Source: Adiantum capillus-veneris (lineage: Eukaryota; Streptophyta; Polypodiopsida; Polypodiales; Pteridaceae). Taken from it: DNA of 64,000 nucleotides. Numbering within the stretch: position 1 is the first letter of the stretch; each line of letters opens with the position of its first letter. Below the pieces are notes generated by a model that saw nothing but the letters and a program-made list of their open reading frames with translations, had not been told where the DNA came from and searched no databases. Position numbers and translations under genes: made by a program. This document shows, piece after piece, positions 20,701-30,597 of the stretch. The DNA lies in contig CM043966.1 in NCBI GenBank assembly GCA_014529385.2, forward strand, positions 103,863,087 to 103,927,086. The letters run 5' to 3'.

Positions 20701-22100
20701 AGTTCTAACAGTGACAACAAGGGAACGGAAGAAAGAATCCCCAACAAGATCTCCAGAAAAGAAGTAGATCTTGTCGCAGAGCACAAAAGATAGGCTCAAG
20801 ACACAATTCCTTGAAGTCAAGGGTGTCAACGACATTATCATAGAGAATCAGGCTTTCAAAAAAGATCAATTGAATCAGCTGATTCAAGATCATTCAAGGA
20901 ACCTCAGTGAGGACAAGTCAGAGCATCCACAAGGTGATGAAGATTAAGCTCATAGTTCAAGGTTCGAGAGCAAAAGAAGCCAAGATTCTGACGATAGTGA
21001 GCCAACGCAAGAAGAGGTGGCAGAGGTAACAAAAAATCTTAGTGCCACATCACAAGTGGAAGACATGCAAATAGAGTCAATGGATGAAGCTGAAAGTCTA
21101 CCAAATAAATTTTATATTGTGGACTCTTTATTGGTGATTGAACAAATCAAAGAGTATGAGAAGCTAAAATAAGATGTAACTGAAGACATACAATGCACAG
21201 AAGAACAGAAAATGACCGAGTCCAAGATTGACTACCAAGGACAAACAATAAAGGATATGAATGAATATTTTCAAGAAGAGACTCTACAAAAACCCATGGA
21301 ACAATGGAAACCAAAGGCCACGGCGACCATTGCATCAGAAGAAGAGAGTAAACCTCAACATCCTGCTACACAAGCTTCAAAACATTTCCAAGAAGAAAAG
21401 TCACCATTGAATGACCTTCAAGTGCTAGAAGAAGTAAATAGTGACAGAGAGCTTCTAAAATCAAAAATGAAGGCGTCACAGTCAGAAACTAGCAATGAAC
21501 ACCAACAAGCAGCTACAACAGAAGATAGTAAGCACTTGGGACATGCTACAGCTAGTCAAATGACAAAGAAGTTCAACATACAAGAGGATGACAAAGCTTC
21601 CAAGGCACAAAAGTCCAAGACAAGTACCAAAAGCAAAGAGGACATCAGTTACTTGGCAGCCAACAAGAAGATTAAATTCTCGTTGGATGTGTATGAGAAA
21701 CTGAAATTCAACTTTACAGCAGAGATAGATTGCACTGCCACGACTAATGTCATGTGTTATGGGCTATGGTTACTTCTAGGTAAGCCAGAACTGTATGAAA
21801 TTCAGGTACATGTTCCTATATCACATGGAATAGCCGTCACAAGTTTAGGGATTGCAGAAGCTTCCCTTAAACTACGGTCAAAGGTAATCAAAGACAAATT
21901 CCTAGTGGTGGATTCCCCCAAAATGAATACACATTTGATTTTGTCCAAGCATTGGGCAAAAACATTGGCAGAAGGACCTGAATTTTCAACAATGGTCATC
22001 ACGACTAGCTCTCAAGAAATCCAGCCAACTACTGCTCCAAGATTATCGGCTTCCGACAAAGGCAAAGTCAAAATGAGCCCACAAATGTCCTACCAATAGA
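20700..22100 (+). pseudogene. Protease-like protein of RT-less element D (copy 1)
   Basis: The longest frame is 21212-22099 (295 codons), with low-complexity Lys/Glu/Gln/Ser-rich sequence first and then, at ~residues 165-260, a retropepsin-like domain: FTAEIDCTATTNVMCYGLW, H-G-I-A-V-T-S-L-G-I-A, KDKFLVVDSPKMNTHLIL and W. The active site expected as D-S/T-G reads D-C-T-A, so the protease is probably inactive. Upstream (20700-21211) the same kind of sequence is broken by stops. No RT, RNase H or integrase occurs before the PPT at 24303. It belongs to a non-autonomous LTR element that still encodes protein. Confidence 0.55.
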
Positions 22101-22269
22101 AGAAACCCATTAAATCAGAGTCTTCAATCCAGCCCCGAAAAGTTCAAGACAGAGCTTCGACATCAACTGACCACATGCTTCCACATGAAAGATAGAATCC
22201 AAAGAAAATCTTTCAACCGAAATACCCTACACTACATGATCATCGTCGACAAAAATCTTCAAAGGTCTA

Positions 22270-23100
22270 CATCAAAGCTGAAGAAATCAAGGTCAAGGAC
22301 CCAATATGGGTAAATGAGCCTAGCCGATTGACGAAAGGTAAACACATGGGATGGATAGCCTCCCACTACAGCTTAGAAGAGCAAGGCTATTATGAGGGTC
22401 AAAAGAAACTTTGGTTACCAAAACCACAGACCTCGGCTTATGTGGTGGATAAAGGTTTCAAAAAGTGTCCCCAAAAATAAAAAAATCTCATATATATATC
22501 GCCAAAGGAGACCAACCAACAAGGCTCGCCAAAGGGATGCAGGAAATTTCAAATCCAACTGGCCTTCATACCAACATAGGACTTCATCGATAAATAATCC
22601 AAAAAATGGCACTCTTGTACATCTCAATACGACATCAAAAACATCATGGGAAGTGACATCTATAATTCTTCAAGCACAAGGCTACTATCAAGGAAATCGA
22701 ATAATCTGGCTACCAAAGATGCCAGGTAAACATTCTTCAAGCAAACGACTTCAGCTTGAAAATAATCGCAATTTCACGGATGGCAAAATCTAGGACAATG
22801 TCACAGTCAAGGCAAAGGATATCTGCAAAGACACGCTAATCACACAATGCAAATACAAATGGTGCCAAAAGAACCACACATACCGAAGAAGATTGAAGTC
22901 ATCTCTAGCTCTCAAGAAATTTCAAGACATGATAGACAAAGTGTTACAGGGAATGGAGCGAGCCAATCTTCGCAACCAAGGGACCAACAACAACAAAAAG
23001 AAATTTTGACAACCAAGGTCACCTAGGTATGGCAAAAGAAACCAATATTGCCAATATGGTCCTTTACAAATCCTCTCTTAGAGGATGGGAGTTTTGAATT
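22270..23100 (+). pseudogene. Region with repeated Y-Y-x-G-x3-I-W-L-P motif, element D copy 1
   Basis: Fragments in shifting frames: DPIWVNEPSRL then HMGWIASHYSLEEQGYYEG-x3-LWLPKPQ (~22295-22435), SIILQAQGYYQGNRIIWLPK (~22650-22725) and, near the end, PILPIWSFTNPLLED (~23040-23090). All three have counterparts in the same order in copy 2 at 33516-34292. Conservation between two otherwise diverged copies argues for real coding sequence. The domain is not one I recognise. Stops and frame changes show this copy is dead. Confidence 0.5.
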
Positions 23101-24302
23101 TCAAAGCCTATTCTTGGTCGAAAGCTCCCGAGAGTAAGTCAAGTCGCCATAAAAATCATGGCATAAGACTCAAGAGTCGGGAAGCTGAGCCACTAAATGA
23201 GCAAGCGTCAGAACCAAGCTTCATGTCTTAATATTTTTTGTGGTCTATGAGTCTAGATATTTAGATTAAAGCTCAAGCTGAAGAGTTGAGCATAACATTC
23301 AAAGTCTACTATTTTAAATGGTGAAGTGGCAGAGTAGTCCAGAAAACACGAACACACACGAACACAGTGAGGAGAGTGGAAAAAACCTCGTCGACAAAAA
23401 CCCTTCTTGTGAGTAACGACAGCTCTTGAAGTCAAATATATTTTTGCTTCTCTAGCTACGTTCACTCCTGGAAGCACCCATTCAAACTCCTCTCACACCG
23501 CATATTGTTTCCCATGCATCTATCTGTGCAATCATATATAATGTCCCATCATTGGACATTTGCATTTGACACGATTTGTGTTCCACCCATGCACTTACAC
23601 AACAAAATGACGATGACGAAGCGGTAACAGGTTTCAAAAGCATTTTCTCAACAACAACTCTTCTGACTTCAAGCTACTAACAATTATCCAATGTATATGC
23701 AGTAATAGTAGCCATACGGCCATAAGTACTTTAACTCAACAAAACTCGGTTACATCAAACATAAGTACATATAGCCTCACATTTAATGGTGACTAAAGGC
23801 ATTTTTTCCCACTAGGTTTTTCCCTTTCGTCCTATCCAGGTATCCAAGACCTTCATTTTGTAATATACGCCACATTTTTTTTTTACTATTTTATTTTTCT
23901 TATAAAAACACAGAAAAGCAGACCAACGACATCCCGAAACAACTACATGCTCATCAACTATAGGATCCAAGAGGAGCGGCCTAGAAAAAATTCAAAAAGG
24001 CTTCAAGTTTATAGGTTCACATGCAGGATGACACCCAAAGAACAAACAATACAGAGCTGCCAAGATAAATACTTGCTGCAACAACAAACCTCACTCAACC
24101 TATTCACGTTACAACAACCAATCGGAGGGGGAGAGCTATGGCTTCAACTACACTACATGTACAAGAAAAAGGTACCTCTACAACATACAAAGCATCTGGT
24201 AGAAGCAACTGCAACAACAAAAGCTTCAACCAACACCAAAACATGAAGCACTCGTCAAGGCCACAACAGACATAGGGTCCTCTCGGGGACGACAAGACTT
24301 AT
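23100..24302 (+). other. 3' untranslated region of element D copy 1
   Basis: Long non-coding tail conserved with 34300-35000 in copy 2. Shared landmarks are CAAGTCGCCA, CTCGTCRACAAAAACC, TTTCCCATGCAT, TCATTGGACAT and a C/T block TTTTTCCCACTAGGTTTTT. ORFs at 23947-24246 show no motif. Confidence 0.5.
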
Positions 24303-24313
24303 TAGGGGGAGAG
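24303..24313 (+). promoter_or_regulatory. Polypurine tract of element D
   Basis: TAGGGGGAGAG directly before TGTTAAAAGG, the start of the LTR. Confidence 0.75.
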
Positions 24314-25388
24314 TGTTAAAAGGTCAACATTTCAACAACGCTTCCACAAAGATTCCATAAATATTCCTCAAAGATTCTCTAAACATACTCTAAAGATTCC
24401 AACTAAAGATGCTGATGAAGTGATGAAGACGAAGATGGATCCTGTAATGTGAAGATACAAGCTCATGGACATCATCGAATATCCCGTTATTATTATTTTG
24501 AGCCATTACGGCCACTTTTGTAATGTTTACGGGAACTTCATATTTTAAGTCGGCAATTGTATTTTGGCCACAGATGCTTGTTGGATGAGCAAAGCCATCT
24601 CACTGTATTGTAATTAAGCTCTATAGAAGCCTAGGGACAAATCAGGTCATTTTGGTCGGACATTAGGTTTTCTAAGGCTTAGTATATAAGCCAAAACCTA
24701 AAGCATTGTAAAAGGACTTCTAATAAATCTAATATGCCGTGTCGTTGGGAGACTGTGAGAGAGTGAGAGAGTGTGTTTGTGCGCTATAGGAGCTACGGTG
24801 GTCGGAATCACGAACAGAGAGCAGTAGTGTGTTGCCCACGAGGAGAGCTACGCGTTCATGCTTACATCACGCCCGTTCGTCTGTGTTTTGGCAGATTCAC
24901 CTGTGAGCTACTTTTGGAGTTTCGGTGAGTAACTGTTGTCTGTTTTTGCATTTCAACATATCCACGCGATCAGAGCGAGTAGAGCTACACATTAGGCACT
25001 TTAGTTTTTGGAAACGTCGACCTGCAAAAACCAGCCAGACATCCTATCTGTTTTCTGCACGGAGGGTATTGAGTAGGTTTTTTTGGTCACGGACCTTAGG
25101 GAGAGTGGCCTATTGGTGTTGATAGGATATCCCTCAAGTTTCGTAACGTTTTGAGAACGTCTAATGGGATTTTGGCTTGCGGTAGCATCATAGGAGACTC
25201 TCACATTCATAGAACCGATGGCATGTAGAGTTGATATCTCTGTAGGAAGTAGTCATTAGTCGGTCGAGTAGAGGTTGACACCCTTTTCTTGCTTCCACAC
25301 GCCTGGGTTGAGCTTCGTCCTCAGTTGACATTATATGTCAGGTGAGTTCTCGCTATGCTGACGTCCGTCGCGACGTACCCGTCCAACA
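24314..25388 (+). repeat. LTR of element D, with PPT before and PBS after
   Basis: 1075 bp, TGTTAAAAGG...CCGTCCAACA. It contains a TATA box at 24683 (TATATAAG). A PPT abuts its left end and a tRNA-Asp PBS its right end, so it serves as the 3' LTR of the D body on the left and the 5' LTR of the leader on the right. No other copy of this LTR was found in the window. At 25037 it carries a half copy (AGACATCCTA) of the palindrome repeated in the leader. Confidence 0.75.
24683..24690 (+). promoter_or_regulatory. TATA box in the D LTR
   Basis: TATATAAG in GCTTAGTATATAAGCCAAAA, about 370 bp into the LTR. Confidence 0.6.
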
Positions 25389-25389
25389 T

Positions 25390-25407
25390 TGGCGCCGCTG
25401 TCGGGGA
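25390..25407 (+). promoter_or_regulatory. Primer-binding site, tRNA-Asp type (D)
   Basis: TGGCGCCGCTGTCGGGGA, a close match to the tRNA-Asp complement used by plant gypsy elements of the Tat/Athila branch, two bases after the LTR end CA. Confidence 0.85.
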
Positions 25408-25929
25408 CGAGAGCCCTAAGTAGGTGACCAAGACTAGTCCTTGAGGATAGAGGTCCCTCTGGATTGCTAGAGTATATTCATTCTTTTAGATAGGATCGGA
25501 GAATGGTGGACTCTTTTGGTCTTAGAGGGAGTCTAGGGAGCGTGTGTCTGGCCTAGATCCTTCGTCTTGGGTAGTATTAGGTAGTAGTAGGTTGTGGTGT
25601 AGAGAGTAGGAGTTGAGTGGTAGATGTGGTGGTAGGTTGACTTGAGAGTCTGTGTGAGGCTAGGAAGCAACCAAGACATCAAAATCACCATCTCACATTG
25701 ATGAGTAGGAGTAGGGTAAGTAGGATATCTTGATTGCTGATCTAGAGTACTTTATGTATGTCTTATTTGCTGTTAGGCTCATCAGAGAAGTGGAAAACGC
25801 TAAGTAGGAAAGACTGTAAGTTGTGTTTGGAAGCTGAATTGAAGTCCAAAAGCTTCTGTGATTATTGCTGAGAACTCTAGAGAGCATAGGGAATACTACT
25901 GCCAGAAAAAAATTGCATTTTAAGACAGT

Positions 25930-25953
25930 AGACATCCTACACGTAGGATGTCT
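25930..25953. repeat. Leader palindrome 1 (D)
   Basis: Arms AGACATCCTAC / GTAGGATGTCT around AC. The centre CACG is one CpG transition away from the CGCG of palindrome 3. Confidence 0.85.
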
Positions 25954-26218
25954 CCAAGGCACTTTTGGCAGGGAATTTGGGAAAACTGAGGTTGCCAGTG
26001 TGTTCAGAAGGGGGGGTTTACCCTAAGTATACATTGAAACTAAAGTTTTGACCAACTCTTGACACCCAAAAGACCAAAGACGGAGTGTCAAAAACGCAAA
26101 AACAAGAAACTTAAGATTCTGAGCACAATTTTGCATAAAAACCGGTAGGAATGCTTGAAAAGTAGTGCTCAATACATGGGGATGCCTATGGATGAATTCT
26201 ACCACAAATTTCATCAAT

Positions 26219-26242
26219 AGACATCCTATGCGTAGGATGTCT
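26219..26242. repeat. Leader palindrome 2 (D)
   Basis: Arms AGACATCCTA / TAGGATGTCT around TGCG, again a single CpG transition from CGCG. Confidence 0.85.
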
Positions 26243-26504
26243 AGAGAGTGATTCTGGAAGCAAAAATCAAGTTTTGGCATCATACCCATATTCTGCATGT
26301 TGTGTTGGACACACACACCAAAGCTCATGTCATTTGGACATATAGACTGAGAGTTAAGGGGATGTTACTCTTTCAGAGAAATATTTTCCCAAAAGTGGTG
26401 ATTCAGAGCAATTTTGACATCCAAAATTTGATGTGATCACATATTCTTGTTATATGCATCAAGAAGCACCTTGGATAGAAACAGAAGTCCATTCTGAGAA
26501 AAAA

Positions 26505-26528
26505 AGACATCCTACGCGTAGGATGTCT
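26505..26528. repeat. Leader palindrome 3 (D), perfect
   Basis: Perfect 24-bp inverted repeat, half-site AGACATCCTACG. Confidence 0.9.
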
Positions 26529-26999
26529 ACAGGGTGATCTGGTGGAAATTTTGAAATTCTGAGTTGACCAGTGTGTTCAGAAGGTAGGTTTTACCCTATT
26601 TTCACCTAGAAAGTGGGAAATTTGACCATATCCTGACAGGATAAGGCCAAATAGACTGAAATTGCCAGACATCCTACCCAAATTGTGCCAAGGCATTATT
26701 CCAAGACCAAAACCATAGAATGGCTGCAGGAGCATGATCTCCATGATATATTGAGTGACTGAGAGAGTTTTAATCTCATTTGGGGAAGAAATGGGGGTCC
26801 TAAGTAGACTTTAGCACTTTTGACTGAAAAAGACTAGAACAACTAAAATAGGGATCTTTTGAAATCCAAACCAAAATCTGAGCATACCACTCGGTTGTTG
26901 ACATCAAGGGAAAGCTTTGGGTCAAGTCTAGGGTCAAACATGCCAAAAAGACATCCTACGTTGTCGTGCTGTGACATGTACATAGTGGGAACACATGCT

Positions 27000-28043
27000 A
27001 CAAGAGTTATCTTGTAACTTTTTAGATACATAATTATATTTCCTATAATGTACATATGCATATGTAAGTATAAAAATAAGATTTCTATCTCATCTTATTA
27101 TTTATCTCAAGGGTAATGTATTCTTACTTTACCATCAAAAAATACTATGGGAAAAGTGTCAATAGCTCCGCCTCTTTAACTTGGGGCAAAAAGCATTGAT
27201 TCTTTATTTCTACTATTTCATTATCATCTCACACCCTAGCTAGATCCTATATCTAGGGTAAACTCCAATATATATATATTCTATGTATTTTTTATACTTT
27301 TCTTATATTTCTTTTTAAATAGCTACTAGGAGAGAATCAAATTTTAGTGGGACACTAGGTGGCATGATTTCAAAGATACACTTATTTTAATGCATTATTG
27401 CAAGCATGGTTACAAAAATTTGTCAAGGAGAAATGTCATGCTTTCATATGGCATGAGGTGTCCTTGGGAATTAAATGAAAGTCAAGGCTAAGGAGACCAC
27501 ATGAAGACTTTTGCTGCCATAAATGGACCCTATTTTGATGAATTTTTTACACAAGGTTCCAATCCGAATTGGAGAATGATTTTGAAATGAAAATCGTAGC
27601 TAATGAGCTGAAGTTTCTGCCCATATTTTTATTTTTTTATTTGGAGCTACGGTTGAGGAGATATGATCAAAATACTGGACCCCAGTCTGCCCACATCATG
27701 CAGGGACAGCTCATTTCCAACTTTTCCAATTCCTGTTCACACTGGCTCCTCTCTTCTTGTGTAAACCCTTGTGGGTTCCCTTCACCTATAAAAGGGGACC
27801 TCTTATTCCTTGGAAGGGACTCAAGCATTCAAGCCATTGATGAGAGGAATTCTCGAGGGAGTGAGTAGTAATGCCTAATTGTACTTAGCCATTAACATAA
27901 GCCCAAGCCTACACTTTCTCCTAGAGGGAGACTAGCCATTCTTGCAACAAGCTAACCTTGGAAGATCAACTATAATCAAAGAAGGTCTTGCACTTGGTGT
28001 ATCAATCAAAGTGGAATTATCCACTCTTCTTCTCTCTCCATCA
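27000..28043 (+). repeat. Probable LTR/promoter region of element H2 (boundaries uncertain)
   Basis: Contains a strong TATA box at 27787-27794 in CACCTATAAAAGGGGACC, then a transcribed-looking stretch and ...CCATCAATAATGGTGCCAAAGG near 28040-28058, where TGGTGCC could be a PBS. This mirrors H1 on the minus strand (TATAAAAGGAGG, PBS TGGTGCCCCC, then the paired small ORFs). No partner LTR was found. Confidence 0.4.
27787..27794 (+). promoter_or_regulatory. TATA box upstream of the H2 small ORFs
   Basis: TATAAAAG in a GC-containing context, about 550 bp before the first small ORF. Confidence 0.55.
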
Positions 28044-28340
28044 ATAATGGTGCCAAAGGGTTTGTCAAGTAAGATGTGTTCTACATTGATGTTTTCTTGA
28101 TTTCTTGTTGTTTTCTTTTTCATCTCTAATCCAACATATATATATATATATCTAATATTATCTCCTTAACCAAATCTATCTCTCTCATTCTTAGTAATTC
28201 ATCCTCTCTAGGTTCTCTTTGCTACAGGTACATCTCTCCCCGCAGTATCCTTATTGCTTACGGGCAAGAATAGGGCTTGGAAGGGAAACTTCTCATCTCT
28301 TCACTTCTCTCATATCTACATTTCTCACATACTATCCTAG

Positions 28341-28559
28341 ATGAATAACCCACATGATGATCATTTCTATCGCTTTCACTGTGTACGATCTATTAGAATT
28401 AACGTATGGATTAGCCGTAAAATACACTTTCAACAACGTATAGTGTTTCTCTTCGGCCCTGAAAGGCTCAATGAAATACTTCTATCGCCGGATCCCATCA
28501 TACTACCTCTCATAGACTATAATTTTTCTTTTGATGTAAGCGTAGTTATCTTGCTATGA
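28341..28559 (+). CDS. Small ORF of unknown function, first of a tandem pair (H2)
   Basis: A 72-codon ORF homologous to 1163-1381: shared ISRKIHFQQR-[IM]-VF-[LM]-FG, then R-[LV]-x-E-I-L-x-S-P-[DN]-P-[IV]-I-L-P-x-I-D-Y and S-F-D-V. Its stop overlaps the start of the next ORF in an ATGA, a layout that allows termination-reinitiation. Differences from the H1 copy are mostly at third codon positions. In H1 the equivalent ORF comes second, so the order is exchanged. No known family recognised. Confidence 0.6.
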   Translation: MNNPHDDHFYRFHCVRSIRINVWISRKIHFQQRIVFLFGPERLNEILLSPDPIILPLIDYNFSFDVSVVILL

Positions 28560-28768
28560 ACCAAGAGGATTTGTACACACAATTAATCCCAATCACTAGA
28601 CAAAATATATATATTATTGAAAGCACAATACTACAATTCCAAAGAACAATTCGTAGCCTATTTGGTCAGCCAAGATTGAATGCCATTAACTCATCCATTA
28701 ACCCTTTCATATTACCCATGATACGCTATGACCATAGCCTTGATGTTTTCATCTTCGTATTGTTTTGA
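28556..28768 (+). CDS. Small ORF of unknown function, second of a tandem pair (H2)
   Basis: A 70-codon ORF homologous to 1403-1615 over its whole length without gaps: start MNQEDLY, IPITRQ, LQFQRTIR, G-x2-RL-x2-IN-x-S-x-NPFILP, YD-x-SLDV-F-IFVLF. Paralogous to the ORF it overlaps by four bases. No Gag of the H1 type follows; LTR sequence of gypsy element E begins within the next 200 bp, so E probably truncated this element. Confidence 0.6.
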   Translation: MNQEDLYTQLIPITRQNIYIIESTILQFQRTIRSLFGQPRLNAINSSINPFILPMIRYDHSLDVFIFVLF

Positions 28769-28769
28769 C

Positions 28770-28969
28770 ATTCTCTTTTGCGTTCTTCCTTTGTGTGTGT
28801 GAATGCAAGAGAGAAAGAGTGAGTCTTCTTTGGTTGAACTTCTTTCCAAACCCTAGTCTTCATGGCATCTATGGTTTAACTCCTTCATATAGTTTTTGTT
28901 GAGTTCTCTCACAAACTCTCACAGCCATAAGCCCGGTGCTTTCCTGGCAAGACCGCAAATTTCTCGACA
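28770..28969 (+). repeat. End of the 5' LTR of gypsy element E
   Basis: LTR end AAGACCGCAAATTTCTCGACA at 28969 matches the G LTR end (minus, 18080). The left boundary is uncertain: the LTR may be truncated here or extend into the small-ORF region. Confidence 0.45.
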
Positions 28970-28975
28970 TATTTT

Positions 28976-28990
28976 TGGTGAACCCGACGC
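28976..28990 (+). promoter_or_regulatory. Primer-binding site of gypsy element E
   Basis: TGGTGAACCCGACGC, the counterpart of TGGTGAACCCAGTGC in G. Confidence 0.65.
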
Positions 28991-29022
28991 AAAACTGCCA
29001 GGGTGAGAGTTTGTGGGTAACC

Positions 29023-30597
29023 ATGGGTGATCATGTTGAGCAACAGGGTATGCATTTTGACCCAGCAACAATGCAAATGTTTCAAGCATTTGCAATGTTC
29101 ATGCAAGAACAACATGCTACTGAAAGAAGGGAGATTTCAGCAACGAAATCCATACAAGCGGTTGTCAACAGAATGGATCAGTTCAATGGCAAAGATGTAA
29201 CCAAGTCCTTACGCGAGTATGTGAAGGAGATGGAGTTGCATCGCGTGTCAGAAGGTGAGATGATTCAAAGCTTTGAGCTAGTTGTTGCTCCAGAAATTAG
29301 GGAGCATGTTAGGGCAATTAAAGATGGGCATGGGAGAAATTGGGAAGAACTCAAAGTAGCTTTAAAGGAGGAATATTTCATGGAGGACTCGGAGAGAGTG
29401 ACCAAAAGGACATTCTTAGAATGGGTAGTCAAGCCAAAGCAAGGACTATCAATAACAGAGCTACTTAGGGAATTTGAGCGGCGCTATGCACAACTCACTA
29501 GGACAGAAAGGGCCACACTAGATGCAGAGAAGACAAATCTTTTCTTACAAGCTGCAGGTAAAGAGTTTCAAGAAAATTTGGAGCTTCTTCTTGAAGATAA
29601 AGATGCTGAGCAAGGACTAAAGACCGACTGGAATGAGGTTGAAGGTGCTGTCTCACTGCTTGCCAAACGACAAAGAAGAAGGGACAAGATGGTAGTAAAC
29701 ACTACAAGTCCTTCCACCTCAACTTCTGACAAAATGGTAAAGCCTACTTTTATCGCTCCTAAGTTTGATGAGTCCATGCTAGATGAGCTTGTGAAGGGAA
29801 TGCGTGACTTGAAGGTGAAGTTTGCAAAGCTTGAAGAAAAAGGCCAACCATCAGGGCCACTTCCTAGGCAAAGACAACAGCCCAAAGAAGGGTTTGTTAA
29901 TAGATGTATTTGGTGTGATAGTACAGACCATGTAAGAAGGGATTGTGATGATTTTAGTGATGCTTTGTCAAAAGATGTTGTCTTTTTTAAGGATGGTAAA
30001 ATCCACTTAAGAGAGACAGGTCTACCCTTGAGAACTAACTTTGGGAAGGGGGGAATGCAAACCTTAGTTGAAGATATGGCAACCAAGCATGCCACCTCTT
30101 CAGTTGAGGCAGCTACTTATGGAGTAAAAATTGAACATTTTTGTGATGAAGAAGCGAGTGACCATCATGGTCAAATTTGGCCAAATGTCATGCAATTAGC
30201 TAAAAAGGGAAAGCTTACAAAAGAGATTCTACATGAAGTAGGTGATTGCATACGTCTAGAAACAGGATGGAATGATCCAGTGGACTCATTGTCAGTGCAT
30301 GTCTACATTACAAAATGCCAACAAAATGAGGCAATTGTAGAAGAGAAGCGCAGACGTGAGAATGCTGATGAAGGACCATCAAAAAGAGCTTCTAGAAGTG
30401 GGGGAAGAAGCGACTCAATGCCTTCTCAAACACCCTCAACACAAGGAGCATCTCCACCTGAAGTACTCATGGAGGAGTCTACAACAGGAAAGAAGAAAGA
30501 GCCAATGAAAGGTAAGACAAAAGGCCCAACTTATAAACTACAATCTGATATTGAGGTTGCTACAGATTTAAAGAAAGTCTGGAGGAAAGGATCTTGA
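29023..30597 (+). CDS. Gag of gypsy element E
   Basis: Start chosen at ACCATGGGT (29023), the first Met after the PBS; the open frame upstream crosses the PBS and is not translated protein. About 524 residues: capsid with LREYVKEMELHRVSE, WEELKVALKEEYFME, LREFERRYAQLTRTE and FQENLELLLEDKD; a basic linker; one CCHC zinc knuckle CIWCDSTDHVRRDC near residue 296; and a long C-terminal part (KKGKLTKEILHEVGDCI) without known domain, conserved in G. The frame stops at 30597. Comparison with G (LEERILDSKVEFTL) shows that the natural protein continued into the protease frame and that a single-base deletion near 30570 ends it here. Confidence 0.85.
   Translation: MGDHVEQQGMHFDPATMQMFQAFAMFMQEQHATERREISATKSIQAVVNRMDQFNGKDVTKSLREYVKEMELHRVSEGEMIQSFELVVAPEIREHVRAIKDGHGRNWEELKVALKEEYFMEDSERVTKRTFLEWVVKPKQGLSITELLREFERRYAQLTRTERATLDAEKTNLFLQAAGKEFQENLELLLEDKDAEQGLKTDWNEVEGAVSLLAKRQRRRDKMVVNTTSPSTSTSDKMVKPTFIAPKFDESMLDELVKGMRDLKVKFAKLEEKGQPSGPLPRQRQQPKEGFVNRCIWCDSTDHVRRDCDDFSDALSKDVVFFKDGKIHLRETGLPLRTNFGKGGMQTLVEDMATKHATSSVEAATYGVKIEHFCDEEASDHHGQIWPNVMQLAKKGKLTKEILHEVGDCIRLETGWNDPVDSLSVHVYITKCQQNEAIVEEKRRRENADEGPSKRASRSGGRSDSMPSQTPSTQGASPPEVLMEESTTGKKKEPMKGKTKGPTYKLQSDIEVATDLKKVWRKGS

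Larger units (their letters stand above)
25408..27000 (+). other. Leader of element D with periodic palindromes
   Basis: Non-coding leader in which the word AGACATCCTACG followed by its reverse complement (24 bp) recurs: near-perfect at 25930-25953, 26219-26242 and perfect at 26505-26528; half copies at 26667 and 26949. Spacings are 289, 286, 162 and 282 bp. The surrounding sequence is also partly repeated (CCAGTGTGTTCAGAAGG at about 26005 and 26568). No ORF with homology. No Gag of D follows; at about 27000-27100 sequence of another element (H2) begins. Confidence 0.7.

Noticed and set aside
25930-26528. Palindrome ladder considered as a CRISPR array
   Set aside because: Spacing near 285 bp, partly repeated spacers and a plant retroelement leader exclude CRISPR.
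28341-28768. Small ORFs as an envelope-like protein
   Set aside because: No signal peptide, transmembrane helix or cysteine pattern is visible, and they lie upstream of Gag position rather than after pol.
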